Shown: positions 8,313 to 15,947, counted from the stretch's first letter. The stretch is DNA of 28,518 bases from CAZDET01 sp964504335 (GCA_964504335.1 CAZDET010000060.1:1-28518); one strand, 5' to 3'. Numbers and translations: made by a program. Notes: generated by a model from the letters alone, not told the origin.

Positions 8313-8924
8313 ATGCATAAGCTCTTGCCCTTGCTGCTGCTAGGCAGCCTCCTGGGGGGTATTCCCCTTGTCTCTGCACAATCCTACGATCTTGCTTTGG
8401 GCGTCCGGATGGGCACCGAGTGGGGGATCTCCGGCCAACTGCGGGTTCCGGTCATACACAAGAATTTTGCGGCGGAGGGCATTTTGCAATCCAGTTTTTT
8501 GCGCGATGAAACGCTGGTGACGGTACTCGGCAAACAGCACCGGCCCATTCTGACGCGCCGCATCAATCTGTTTGGAGGCGCCGGGGTGCACAAAGGCTGG
8601 ATCACCCCCGAAGAGGGGCAAGCGCCCATCGACGACCCCTTCGGCATTACCCTCATCGGCGGTGCAGAAATTACGCTGGCTCGCATCAACATCAGCTACG
8701 ATATTCGACCGGCCATCAACATCACCGGCGGCGAGCGGCCCTTCTACACGCAATCCGGAGTCAGCATCCGCTACGTCCTTGCCAAGCGCAACGACATCTA
8801 CAACAAGAAAAACGAACGCACTCGCAACAAAGACCGCCGCAAGCGCAAAAAGGCCAAGCGTAAAGCCAAGCGTCAGCGCGACGGGGAGAAGCCCTGGTGG
8901 CAATTTTGGAAGAAGGAGGAGTAG
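8313..8924 (+). CDS. Exported beta-barrel-like protein with a basic C-terminal tail
   Basis: Protein of 203 aa starting at MHKLLPLLLLG, with a signal peptide ending near LVSAQ. I do not recognise a named family. The mature part alternates polar and hydrophobic residues in strand-like blocks (YDLALGVRMGTEWGISGQL, INLFGGAGVHKGW, GVSIRYVLA) as in small outer-membrane beta-barrels of Bacteroidota. After the last strand comes a tail of about 40 residues dominated by Lys and Arg, ending PWWQFWKKEE. Such a tail is unusual on a barrel and would lie in the periplasm if the barrel has normal topology. The start at 8313 was chosen over a TTG at 8277 because only it places the signal peptide at the N-terminus. 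Confidence 0.75.
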   Translation: MHKLLPLLLLGSLLGGIPLVSAQSYDLALGVRMGTEWGISGQLRVPVIHKNFAAEGILQSSFLRDETLVTVLGKQHRPILTRRINLFGGAGVHKGWITPEEGQAPIDDPFGITLIGGAEITLARINISYDIRPAINITGGERPFYTQSGVSIRYVLAKRNDIYNKKNERTRNKDRRKRKKAKRKAKRQRDGEKPWWQFWKKEE

Positions 8925-8963
8925 TATTTTTGTTTTTTAGACCGTTCGTCTTCTAAAAGCCGG

Positions 8964-8971
8964 TATCTTTG
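8964..8971 (+). promoter_or_regulatory. Bacteroidota -7 element TATCTTTG
   Basis: A perfect TAnnTTTG match lies in the gap before the gene at 9120, on its strand. I see no TTG at the ideal -33 distance, and the leader would be about 140 nt. A weak AT stem (8935-8941 with 8952-8958) just upstream may end the preceding transcript. Confidence 0.4.
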
Positions 8972-9119
8972 AAAAACGGTCGGTACTTCTCCACTCGGAC
9001 ACCCCCCCTCCGATCTATTCTGCAAACACTCTTGTTATTGCCCCACTGAGCTGGTTTAGGCTAAGCACCTGATGCCCGTGTTTCATCCTATTTCACATCA
9101 CTCTCAACATGTATTTTCT

Positions 9120-9623
9120 ATGAAAACCACCTTGAAACTATTCGTATTAGTGATCGGATTTTTAGTTCTCGGTCTTTCCGGCGTGCAGGCGCAGGCGTAT
9201 AAATCAGCGATTGGCCTGCGGCTGGGGTATCCGCTTTCCGCCAGTTATAAGACCTACATTTCAGGTACCGATGCCATCGAAGCCTTCCTCGGCTACCGCG
9301 GTTTTTCCAACTATAACTGGATAAGCATAAACGGTGCCTGGCAGCGGCATGCACCGATTAATGAGGTAGATAACCTGGAATGGTACTATGGTGCCGGCGT
9401 CGGCGTTCAATTCTGGTCGTTCGATTTTGATGCGGATGGCACTAGCTCGGTCAGCGTTTCCGGGTACCTGGGGCTGCAGTATACCTTCGAAGATGCACCC
9501 ATCACGTTATCCCTCGATTGGGTGCCAACGCTCTTTTTTGGCAATTATGGAGATGTGGTGAGCTTCAACACCTTTGGAGGCAGTTATGGGGCCTTGGCGG
9601 TGCGGTACGTGATTACGGAATAG
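9120..9623 (+). CDS. Small exported outer-membrane beta-barrel-like protein
   Basis: Protein of 167 aa with a clear signal peptide (MKTTLKLFVLVIGFLVLGLS, cleavage near VQAQA). The mature protein is rich in Gly and aromatic residues in alternating strands (SAIGLRLGYPLSASY, WYYGAGVGVQFWSF, GYLGLQYTFE). It ends with a strand containing aromatic residues, LAVRYVITE, consistent with a small outer-membrane barrel. I cannot name the family. The preceding gene (8313) has the same general plan but no obvious sequence identity by eye. The start at 9120 was chosen for the signal peptide; an upstream in-frame ATG at 9072 would bury it. Confidence 0.75.
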   Translation: MKTTLKLFVLVIGFLVLGLSGVQAQAYKSAIGLRLGYPLSASYKTYISGTDAIEAFLGYRGFSNYNWISINGAWQRHAPINEVDNLEWYYGAGVGVQFWSFDFDADGTSSVSVSGYLGLQYTFEDAPITLSLDWVPTLFFGNYGDVVSFNTFGGSYGALAVRYVITE

Positions 9624-9681
9624 GGAGCCGCTTTCGGGAACGGGGTGGTCATTTTTGATGCAGGGCTTACGGTGGGGTTCG

Positions 9682-9689
9682 TATCTTTC
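9682..9689 (+). promoter_or_regulatory. Possible -7 element TATCTTTC before the amidase
   Basis: One mismatch from TAnnTTTG, 23 bp upstream of the amidase ATG, with TTTG at 9654-9657. The spacing (24 bp) is longer than the usual 19-21. Confidence 0.3.
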
Positions 9690-9712
9690 CGATTCACCCA
9701 ACTGCTAGCACG

Positions 9713-11368
9713 ATGCCATTTCGCCTCCTACTGATTGCCGTAGCAGCCGCCTTTTTTCTACTGGGCAGCTTCACTCCGCAGCTCTTTGATGCCGCATTCA
9801 ACAAAGAGGAAGTCCGACAAGCCGCGCGTATTGCCGGGCTCGAATTCGATGATGCGGAAATCGAACTGCTCCTTCCCGGATTAGAAGAGAACCTGGAAGC
9901 CTACCAGGCACTGCGCGATATTTCTATCGATAACTCCGTATCCCCGGCCTTGGTGTTCAATCCACTGCCGGCTGGATATACGGTGCCTGCTGGTCCGGAT
10001 GGGGTCCGTACGGCACCGGTGGAGGCATCCTTGCCTAGTGATGTGTCGGAGCTGGCCTTCTATTCGGTGCGGCAGCTGGGGCAATTGCTCCGGGAGGGGC
10101 AAATATCCTCGGAAGCCCTAACCCGGCTGTCCCTGGAGCGGCTGGCAGCCTACGATTCGACTCTATACTGCGTGATTACGCTCTTCGAGGAGGCAGCCCT
10201 CGAGCAGGCCCGCCGCGCTGATGCCGAATTGGCGGCCGGTATCGATCGCGGGCCGTTGCACGGCATCCCCTACGGAGCCAAGGACTTGCTTGCGACCGAT
10301 CGCGGCCGAACCACCTGGGGAGCGACTCCTTTTCAAGATCAATCCTTCGACTACAACGCAACGGTCGTTGAAAAACTAGACTCGGCCGGTGCTGTGCTGG
10401 TGGCCAAGCTGACCCTTGGAGCCCTGGCCTGGGGAGACGTCTGGTACGGCGGACAAACGCGCAACCCCTGGCATCCGGAAACCGGCTCCAGCGGATCTTC
10501 CGCCGGATCGGCTTCGGCAGTGGCGGCCGGATTGGTGCCTTTTGCCATCGGTACCGAAACGTTGGGTTCGATTGTATCGCCCTCCACGGTTTGCGGTACT
10601 ACGGGCCTTCGCCCGACCTTCGGGCGCGTGAGCCGCCACGGAGCTATGGCCCTCAGTTGGTCGATGGATAAAATCGGGCCCATTACTCGTTCTGCCGAAG
10701 ATGCCCTCCTGGTACTGGACGCCATTCGAGGGGCGGACGGGAAAGACGCATCGGTGATCGAAGCCCCGCTTCATTACACGGCTACCCAAAAAAGGGAGCG
10801 TACCCTGCGAGTAGGCTATCTGCAAGAATCGTTTGCCGGAGATTACCCCTTCAAGACTCAGGATAGTACGGCACTCGAAGTATTGCGAACCCTCGGTTAC
10901 GAACTCATCCCCATCGAGCTCCCGGAGATGCCTCCCATCAGCTTCGTATTGTCCGTTGAAGCCGCAGCCGCCTTCGACGAACTCACCCGCAGCAACCGCG
11001 ATACCCTGCTGGTCCGTCAGGTGAAGAACGCATGGCCCAATGTCTTTCGGCAGGCCCGCCTGGTTCCGGCCGTCGAATACGTTCAAGCCAACCGCGCCCG
11101 CACGCAACTGATCGAAAAGATGGAGGAGGTATTCCGGGAAATAGACGTCTATGTGCACCCGAGTTGGGCCAGCCCCAGCCTGCGCATTACCAATTACACC
11201 GGCCATCCGTGCATTGTTGTACCCAACGGGTTTCCAGACGCCTACAACGGGCTACCATCCAGTATTTCCTTCACCGGCAAACTTTTCGGCGAAGCCGACT
11301 TGGTTGGAGTCGCCCAGGCCTTCCAGGAGGCCACGGAGTGGGCGGATCGGCATCCTGAGGGGTTTTGA
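9713..11368 (+). CDS. Exported amidase signature (AS) family hydrolase
   Basis: Protein of 551 aa with an N-terminal hydrophobic segment (about 5-18), so probably exported or membrane-anchored. The Ser-cisSer-Lys triad of the amidase signature family can be placed: Lys190 in YGAKDLL, cis-Ser262 in the Gly/Ser-rich GSSGSSAGS, and nucleophile Ser286 in LGSIVSPS. The spacing matches the family (75 and 24 residues between catalytic positions in fatty acid amide hydrolase). Members hydrolyse amide bonds in diverse substrates, and the substrate here cannot be read from sequence. It is not the GatA subunit: it has a leader, an N-terminal extension of about 100 residues, and no gatB beside it. It converges on the cobalamin adenosyltransferase gene. 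Confidence 0.88.
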   Translation: MPFRLLLIAVAAAFFLLGSFTPQLFDAAFNKEEVRQAARIAGLEFDDAEIELLLPGLEENLEAYQALRDISIDNSVSPALVFNPLPAGYTVPAGPDGVRTAPVEASLPSDVSELAFYSVRQLGQLLREGQISSEALTRLSLERLAAYDSTLYCVITLFEEAALEQARRADAELAAGIDRGPLHGIPYGAKDLLATDRGRTTWGATPFQDQSFDYNATVVEKLDSAGAVLVAKLTLGALAWGDVWYGGQTRNPWHPETGSSGSSAGSASAVAAGLVPFAIGTETLGSIVSPSTVCGTTGLRPTFGRVSRHGAMALSWSMDKIGPITRSAEDALLVLDAIRGADGKDASVIEAPLHYTATQKRERTLRVGYLQESFAGDYPFKTQDSTALEVLRTLGYELIPIELPEMPPISFVLSVEAAAAFDELTRSNRDTLLVRQVKNAWPNVFRQARLVPAVEYVQANRARTQLIEKMEEVFREIDVYVHPSWASPSLRITNYTGHPCIVVPNGFPDAYNGLPSSISFTGKLFGEADLVGVAQAFQEATEWADRHPEGF

Positions 11369-11370
11369 TT

Positions 11371-11450
11371 CGATGTGCCAATGTGTCGATGTGTCAATGT
11401 GTTGATGTGCCGATACCTATTGTCTAATTGGCATATCGTCTGATTGGTAC
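11371..11450. repeat. 8-bp-period array, quasi-palindromic, between convergent genes
   Basis: Five octamers of the YRATGTGY type run from 11371 to about 11410. Further right, 11421-11452 reads as two 16-bp units (GTCTAATTGGCATATC then GTCTGATTGGTACATT), which are the same kind of octamers on the opposite strand. The array lies between the stop codons of the amidase and the adenosyltransferase and could fold into an imperfect bidirectional hairpin. Confidence 0.65.
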
Positions 11451-11451
11451 A

Positions 11452-11997
11452 TTAATCCCGTCCCTTCCACTTAATCTCCGCAACTCCCAACCGGTGGCTC
11501 ATATAGCGGGCTACGACGAAGAAATAATCCGAGAGTCGATTCAGGTATTGGAGTAACAATTCGGCGACGGGTTCCTGTTGGTGGAGGCTGACGACCAGGC
11601 GTTCTGCGCGGCGGCAGATGGTGCGGGCCAGATGCGCGTAAGAAACGGTGGGATGCCCACCCGGCAGGATGAAATGTCGGAGCGGTGGGAGCTCCATGTC
11701 CATGCGGTCGATCTCCTGTTCGAGTAGGGCGATGTCTTCGGGTTTCAAATCGACGGGCGCCGATTGTTTCTCCGGATCGGTGGCTAGACGGGCCCCAATA
11801 GTGAACAGGCGGTTTTGGATGGTAAACAACACTTTGCGCAGATCGTCGTCTGTCATGTGGTCACGCAAGAGACCGACGAAGGCGTTGAGTTCGTCGACTG
11901 TACCGTAGCATTCTATGCGGAGGGCATCTTTGGGTAGGCGGCGGCCGCCGAATAAACTGGTTTCCCCCTGATCGCCCGTTTTGGTGTAAATTTTCAT
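11452..11997 (-). CDS. pduO: ATP:cob(I)alamin adenosyltransferase, PduO type
   Basis: Transfers the adenosyl group of ATP to cob(I)alamin, making coenzyme B12. The protein is 181 aa, normal for the PduO/MMAB trimeric family. The N-terminal ATP-binding loop is clear (YTKTGDQGETSLFGG, residues 4-18). The conserved helix with TICRRAERLVV and the segment YLNRLSDYFFVVAR are both present. It is the last gene of a minus-strand run, 44 bp after the ABC ATPase. No other cobalamin gene is nearby, so it probably serves corrinoid salvage for an enzyme encoded elsewhere. The alternative family name is cob(I)yrinic acid a,c-diamide adenosyltransferase. Confidence 0.93.
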   Translation of the reverse strand: MKIYTKTGDQGETSLFGGRRLPKDALRIECYGTVDELNAFVGLLRDHMTDDDLRKVLFTIQNRLFTIGARLATDPEKQSAPVDLKPEDIALLEQEIDRMDMELPPLRHFILPGGHPTVSYAHLARTICRRAERLVVSLHQQEPVAELLLQYLNRLSDYFFVVARYMSHRLGVAEIKWKGRD

Positions 11998-12041
11998 GCG
12001 GCCGAAGATACGGCAAATCGCCGCATCGGCGGTAGTGGAGG

Positions 12042-12773
12042 TTATTCTTGGCTGTAGCGATGTTCGGGGTCATCTACCCGCACGATGTGCTCGTTGGGCC
12101 TATCGACTTCCACCTGGCCGTCCCGCAGTCGGATGATGCGGTGAGCGTGCTCGGCGATGTCGGGCTCGTGCGTCACGATGATCACAGTATTACCACGCCG
12201 GTGGATCTCCTCGATGATGGTCATGATTTCGAGCGAGGTTTTGGTATCCAGGTTTCCCGTGGGTTCGTCGGCCAGGATGATGCTGGGGCGGTTGACCAGG
12301 GCGCGGGCAATCGCGACGCGCTGGCGCTGTCCTCCCGACAATTCGTTGGGCCGGTGGTCTACGCGGTCGCCCAGGCCAACGGATTCCAAAACTTCTTTGG
12401 CGCGCTGCTCGCGGTCGCGCTTGCTCAAGCCCGCGTACACCAGCGGGAGCGCCACGTTGTCGAGCGCGGAGAGCCGGGGAAGGAGGTTAAAGGTTTGGAA
12501 GACAAAGCCGATCTTGTGATTGCGTACCTCGGCCAGTTCACTATCGGTCATCGTAGATACGTCGATGCCATCGAGCTGGTAGTGGCCCTTGGTAGGCGTA
12601 TCCAGGCAACCGAGCAGATTCATCAGCGTCGATTTCCCGGAACCGGAGGCCCCCATCAGAGCAACGAATTCGTTCTCATTGATTTCCAGATCGATACCCT
12701 GCAGGGCATGCACCTGGATCGTGCCCATGGTGTAGGTCTTCCAAAGTTCTTTAGTCGCAATTACAGGATCCAT
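12042..12773 (-). CDS. ABC transporter ATPase, LolD/MacB type
   Basis: ATPase subunit of 243 aa. Walker A is GASGSGKST (41-49), the Q-loop is in FVFQTFNL, the signature is LSGGQR (145-150), Walker B is ILADEP with PTGNLD, and the switch His is His202 (VTHEPD). The sequence belongs to the MacB/LolD/FtsE-like group, which energises FtsX/MacB-type permeases for lipoprotein release, peptide export or mechanotransmission. No permease gene is in the window, so the partner must be elsewhere. The ATG at 12773 (MDPVIATKEL) is preferred to a TTG at 12788. It follows gatC by 18 bp. Confidence 0.9.
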   Translation of the reverse strand: MDPVIATKELWKTYTMGTIQVHALQGIDLEINENEFVALMGASGSGKSTLMNLLGCLDTPTKGHYQLDGIDVSTMTDSELAEVRNHKIGFVFQTFNLLPRLSALDNVALPLVYAGLSKRDREQRAKEVLESVGLGDRVDHRPNELSGGQRQRVAIARALVNRPSIILADEPTGNLDTKTSLEIMTIIEEIHRRGNTVIIVTHEPDIAEHAHRIIRLRDGQVEVDRPNEHIVRVDDPEHRYSQE

Positions 12774-12791
12774 ATTAGTTGTTGTCAACGT

Positions 12792-13082
12792 TCAGGGTTG
12801 AATGACTTTCGGCACGCGGAAAAATTGGCCATCGGTATCGGGTGCCCGGTCTAGGGCGGCCGCCCGGTCTGCTTGCCCTTCTACTCGATCGGGCCTCAAC
12901 TCCGCATCCGCTTCTCGCAAGTGTAGCAGAGGAGGGACGTTTTCCAGATCGAGCTCCCGGAGTTTTTCGACCATGGCAAGCATTTTTTCCAAATCACCCC
13001 GCAGGCGGTCGCGTTCGGCGGCTTCGAGGCGGAGACGTGCCAGTTTTTCGAGATGGGAAATTAGATCGATGTCGATGCGCAT
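12792..13082 (-). CDS. gatC: Asp/Glu-tRNA amidotransferase subunit C
   Basis: Small subunit (96 aa) of GatCAB, which converts Glu-tRNA(Gln) to Gln-tRNA(Gln) and Asp-tRNA(Asn) to Asn-tRNA(Asn). The pattern is characteristic: an N-terminal helix (ISHLEKLARLRL), the central LEKMLAMVEKLRELD, then a Pro-containing linker, and an ending on FRVPKVI. gatA and gatB are not adjacent. It lies in a minus-strand run 48 bp after maf and 18 bp before the ABC ATPase. Confidence 0.93.
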   Translation of the reverse strand: MRIDIDLISHLEKLARLRLEAAERDRLRGDLEKMLAMVEKLRELDLENVPPLLHLREADAELRPDRVEGQADRAAALDRAPDTDGQFFRVPKVIQP

Positions 13083-13130
13083 CCTATTTTTTTCGATTAA
13101 GCGGGGTGGTTCGTTGACCAGCTTCCGATT

Positions 13131-13727
13131 TTAGTCTTCTTCTACCTCCGGAAGGAATTCCTGAAGGGTCGAATACACGATATCTACCGGGAGGCCCATG
13201 ATATTGCTGTAGGTGCCTTCGATTTTGGCAATTTTGCACAATCCGATCCACTCCTGGATGGCGTAGGCTCCGGCTTTATCGTAGGGTCGAAAGGTACGCA
13301 CATAATAATCGATCTCGTCGCGGGTAAGCGGATGAAAATACACCGTACTCTCGCCCTGGGTTAGAATCTTCTTGTGTTTGGAAATGAAGCAAACCCCCGT
13401 GATTACTGTATGCGACCGCCCGGAGAGCTGGGTGAGCATTCGGACGGCATCCGTATAATCGGCGGGTTTTTCAAAGATCTGATTGTCGAGAATAACGACG
13501 CTGTCGGCGGTGAGTACCACCTCTTCGTCGTTGGTGAGGAGGTTGCGGGCTGCTTCTCCCTTTTGTTCGGCGATGTAGCGTGCTACATCACGTACCGGGA
13601 GATCATCCGGGAAATCCTCAGACAATTCGAGCGGTTGCACCCGAAATTTGATGCCTGCGGCTTCGAGTAATTGCGATCGTCGGGGCGATTTGGAAGCCAG
13701 TATAATTGGTGGATAAACAGGATCCAT
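13131..13727 (-). CDS. maf: Maf-like nucleoside triphosphate pyrophosphatase
   Basis: Hydrolyses non-canonical or excess NTPs (family members act on dTTP/UTP or modified nucleotides) to monophosphates. The protein is 198 aa, typical. The N-terminal ILASKSPRRSQLL contains the SxSPRR phosphate-binding signature. Conserved ADSVV and EKPADYTDAVRML follow, and the Maf-specific YDKAGAYAIQ and YSNIMGLPV motifs are intact. It starts 10 bp after the stop of the UbiA-type gene and so is co-transcribed with it. This pairing with a prenyltransferase and a KdsC-like phosphatase is familiar to me from Bacteroidota genomes. Confidence 0.95.
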   Translation of the reverse strand: MDPVYPPIILASKSPRRSQLLEAAGIKFRVQPLELSEDFPDDLPVRDVARYIAEQKGEAARNLLTNDEEVVLTADSVVILDNQIFEKPADYTDAVRMLTQLSGRSHTVITGVCFISKHKKILTQGESTVYFHPLTRDEIDYYVRTFRPYDKAGAYAIQEWIGLCKIAKIEGTYSNIMGLPVDIVYSTLQEFLPEVEED

Positions 13728-13737
13728 GAGGAGTCAG

Positions 13738-14658
13738 TTAAAATTGAACCAGGAGTAGCAAACATAACCCGCCCAACATAAAGAATTTAAGCTGAGTACT
13801 GAGGCGGTGAAAATCTTCTTTCACCCGGGCGCGGGTAAGCTGGTATATAAGCAGCAGCAGCCACATTCCCAAAATTAAGAGGGTACCCTCCAGTAATGGT
13901 TTTGAAAATACCGACCAGGATTGTAGCAGGGGCCAAGTCAGGCTTAGTAACAGCAACACTCCGAGGAAAATGGTTAGCCAGCGGCTCGTTTGGGTGCCCA
14001 ACAAGATCGGCAGCGTTTGCCGGCCAAATTGCCGGTCTCCCTCCATATCCTCAATATCTTTCACGATTTCCCGCAGCAGCGTGGAGCCGAAGGCAAATAT
14101 CATAAAGATAATCAGTACCTGGCGCACCGCCAGCGCGGTCTCCGGCTGCACGGTGGTCAGTGCCGTCAGCGCCTCGCGTTCGGCGAGCCACAACAGCCCA
14201 GCTACGCCTGCACAATAAACGGCAACCAGTAGATTGCTGACCAACGGGCGACGCTTCAACACCGGGCTGTATAGAGCCAGCGACATAGTGACGAAGGGAT
14301 ACAGCCACAACCAGGCCAATTCGTTGCGCCGAAAGGCGATCAATGTACTGAGAATGAAGCCCCCTAATAGCAGGCAACCGTACAACCAACGCGCCACCGG
14401 AGCCGTGATCCGATCCAGCACGATGCGCTGTGGATGATTAATTCGATCGATGTTTTGGTCGAACAGGTCATTGATAATGTAACCTCCGGCCGTTACAATG
14501 CAGGTGGCCAGAACGAGCTCGAAGAACCGCCAATCGGAAAATGCCGGTTGCAGTCCGGCCTGAAGGAGCGCCGGCTTAATGACCCGGTAGAAGATCAGCA
14601 CTTGGGTTAATGCCACTACCAGCAAATTGGGTAGGCGGATCAACCGCAGCAAGGGCAT
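13738..14658 (-). CDS. UbiA-family prenyltransferase, GGGP geranylgeranyltransferase-like
   Basis: Integral membrane protein of 306 aa with about eight hydrophobic segments. Both Asp-rich Mg2+/diphosphate motifs of the UbiA superfamily are present: NDLFDQNID (63-71) and DIEDMEGD (201-208). The form of the motifs and the neighbours (maf, KdsC-like HAD) resemble proteins labelled geranylgeranylglycerol-phosphate geranylgeranyltransferase in Bacteroidota. In archaea that enzyme builds ether lipids; in bacteria the substrate is not settled, so the specific name is tentative. The ATG at 14658 (MPLLRLIRLPN) is preferred because it starts at the conserved first-helix Arg-Leu-Pro-Asn; a GTG at 14679 would add seven residues. 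Confidence 0.85.
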   Translation of the reverse strand: MPLLRLIRLPNLLVVALTQVLIFYRVIKPALLQAGLQPAFSDWRFFELVLATCIVTAGGYIINDLFDQNIDRINHPQRIVLDRITAPVARWLYGCLLLGGFILSTLIAFRRNELAWLWLYPFVTMSLALYSPVLKRRPLVSNLLVAVYCAGVAGLLWLAEREALTALTTVQPETALAVRQVLIIFMIFAFGSTLLREIVKDIEDMEGDRQFGRQTLPILLGTQTSRWLTIFLGVLLLLSLTWPLLQSWSVFSKPLLEGTLLILGMWLLLLIYQLTRARVKEDFHRLSTQLKFFMLGGLCLLLLVQF

Positions 14659-14726
14659 ACAGTACAATTTTAATAACACATGATGATTTTCGGTGTTGGA
14701 TTAAATAGAGTAAAGGTGGGTCACAA

Positions 14727-15233
14727 CTATGACCAGTCGGTCCAATCACCACGAATGCGCAGCACTTTTTCAATTACGTCGCGCACGCATCCGTTTCCGC
14801 CATCATAGGGACTGATGTATTTGGAAAGTCGTTTAATCTCGGGGCAGGCGTCTTGAGGACAGGTAGGGATACCAACCCGACGCATGACCTGATAGTCGGG
14901 CAAATCATCGCCCATGTATAAGATTTGTTCAGGATCGATTTCGTAGATGCTGACAAACTCTTCGAAGGCGTCGAGTTTGTCGTCAATGCCGTAGTAGATA
15001 TCGGTGATTCCGAGATTGAAGAGGCGTTCGCGCACCCCCTCGCTTTTCCCACCCGTGATGACGGCCACCCGGTACCGCTGCTTAAGCGCCTGCTTAATGG
15101 CGTATCCATCGCGCACGCTCATTTTCCGCAGCAGTTTCCCATCTTCTGTGATGAGAAGGTCACTGTTGGTCATCACGCCATCCACATCAAATATGAAGGT
15201 ACGAATATTGGCGAATTGCTCCAGATTGTTCAT
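14727..15233 (-). CDS. KdsC-like HAD phosphatase
   Basis: C0-type HAD hydrolase of 168 aa, the size of KdsC (3-deoxy-D-manno-octulosonate 8-phosphate phosphatase), a step in LPS core synthesis. Motif I is DVDGVMT with nucleophile Asp16 and acid/base Asp18. The motif II region VITGGKS, the family segment RDGYAIKQ, and motif III/IV MGDDLPDY are present. Because related cap-less HADs process other sugar phosphates, KDO-8-P is likely but not proven. It sits 5 bp downstream of iscX and 68 bp upstream of the prenyltransferase gene. Confidence 0.88.
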   Translation of the reverse strand: MNNLEQFANIRTFIFDVDGVMTNSDLLITEDGKLLRKMSVRDGYAIKQALKQRYRVAVITGGKSEGVRERLFNLGITDIYYGIDDKLDAFEEFVSIYEIDPEQILYMGDDLPDYQVMRRVGIPTCPQDACPEIKRLSKYISPYDGGNGCVRDVIEKVLRIRGDWTDWS

Positions 15234-15238
15234 CCGGC

Positions 15239-15487
15239 CTAGCGATTATTGTCGCGCCATTCGTATACCCACTTGGCCTGAATTTGCTCCAGGTGCCCCT
15301 CGCTGCTGTCCTCGCGCTTTCCTTCGAAATTGGGTATCTCCAGAATCCAGTTCAGCAAATCCGTGAAGCGGATGCGGTAAATCTCGCTTTCGGTAAACTC
15401 GTCGCCAAACCGGTCGTAAAGCGCCATGGCAATATCTTCGTGGTCTTCCCAATTGATGGGTAAATCATCGAAATCCTTGAAACTCAT
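15239..15487 (-). CDS. iscX: IscX-like Fe-S cluster assembly protein
   Basis: Protein of 82 aa with the IscX (YfhJ) pattern: W near the N-terminus, IAMALYDRF, then RFTDLLNWI followed by acidic residues and an ending with KWVYEW. In other bacteria IscX binds IscS and iron and tunes cluster assembly. It has an N-terminal extension (MSFKDFDDLPIN) compared with the 66-aa E. coli protein. The ferredoxin gene lies 63 bp upstream, the same partnership as in the E. coli isc operon, but iscS, iscU and hscAB are absent here. Confidence 0.88.
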   Translation of the reverse strand: MSFKDFDDLPINWEDHEDIAMALYDRFGDEFTESEIYRIRFTDLLNWILEIPNFEGKREDSSEGHLEQIQAKWVYEWRDNNR

Positions 15488-15491
15488 GTTA

Positions 15492-15547
15492 TCAATTTGC
15501 TAATGTGCTAATGAGACAATGTACCAATCTCACACCCACACCCACAC
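15492..15547. repeat. 8-bp-period array between fdx and iscX
   Basis: Seven octamers in register, beginning with CAATTTGC- and TAATGTGC-like units and drifting to CACACCCA-like units at the right end. It fills almost all of the 63 bp between the ferredoxin stop and the iscX start, so any fdx-iscX transcript would carry it. Confidence 0.65.
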
Positions 15548-15550
15548 TAT

Positions 15551-15892
15551 CTAGTGTTCATGCCCAATAATACGACGCTGATCCGGAATCTGGACTTCGA
15601 TAACGGCATCTTCCTCTAAAATTACGCACTGGCAGCCCAGGCGGCTTTCCAGTCGGGGGTTGATGGCCCGGTCGATGAAGTCTTCTTCTTTATCCGAGAT
15701 TTCCTCCAGATAATCCTCGCCCGATTCGATGTATACGTGGCAGGTGCTGCAGGCGCAGACACCCCCGCAGTTATGATTGAGATGAATATCGTGCTCTTCG
15801 GTCACTTCGAGAATCGAGTAATCCACCGGAACGTCGGTTACGGTTTTACTCGGGATAGACTCATCCTCGAAGGTGAATTTCACGGTTGCCAT
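15551..15892 (-). CDS. fdx: [2Fe-2S] ferredoxin, Isc (adrenodoxin) type
   Basis: Electron carrier of 113 aa. Cluster ligands are Cys42, Cys48, Cys51 and Cys87 (C-x5-C-x2-C...C), the same numbers as in E. coli Fdx; Cys46 and Cys89 are extra. The segment DVPVDYSILEV precedes the cluster loop, and the acidic LEEISDKEEDF region is expected for partner binding. The start is the ATG at 15890-15892, which gives MATVKFTFED. The frame stays open for some 200 codons upstream, but that part is antisense to the YigZ-family gene and does not look like protein. With iscX next to it, a role in Fe-S cluster assembly is likely. Confidence 0.95.
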   Translation of the reverse strand: MATVKFTFEDESIPSKTVTDVPVDYSILEVTEEHDIHLNHNCGGVCACSTCHVYIESGEDYLEEISDKEEDFIDRAINPRLESRLGCQCVILEEDAVIEVQIPDQRRIIGHEH

Positions 15893-15917
15893 ATGGTTGC
15901 TGTCGGTTTTTCTAAAA

Positions 15918-15947
15918 CAATGATATGAAGAACTCCCATCAGAACAA
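15918..15947 (-). promoter_or_regulatory. Promoter for fdx-iscX run
   Basis: On the minus strand TTG (15947-15945), a 19-bp spacer and TATCATTG (15925-15918) fit the Bacteroidota -33/-7 consensus with one mismatch. The predicted start lies about 20 nt upstream of the fdx ATG. Confidence 0.5.

Noticed and set aside
9713..11368. Amidase as the GatA subunit to go with gatC
   Set aside because: It has an export signal and an N-terminal extension, is on the opposite strand more than 1 kb away, and no gatB is present. It is a general amidase-signature hydrolase.
11371..11450. CRISPR array
   Set aside because: Units are 8 bp without spacers and no cas gene is present; the same holds for the other four octamer arrays.
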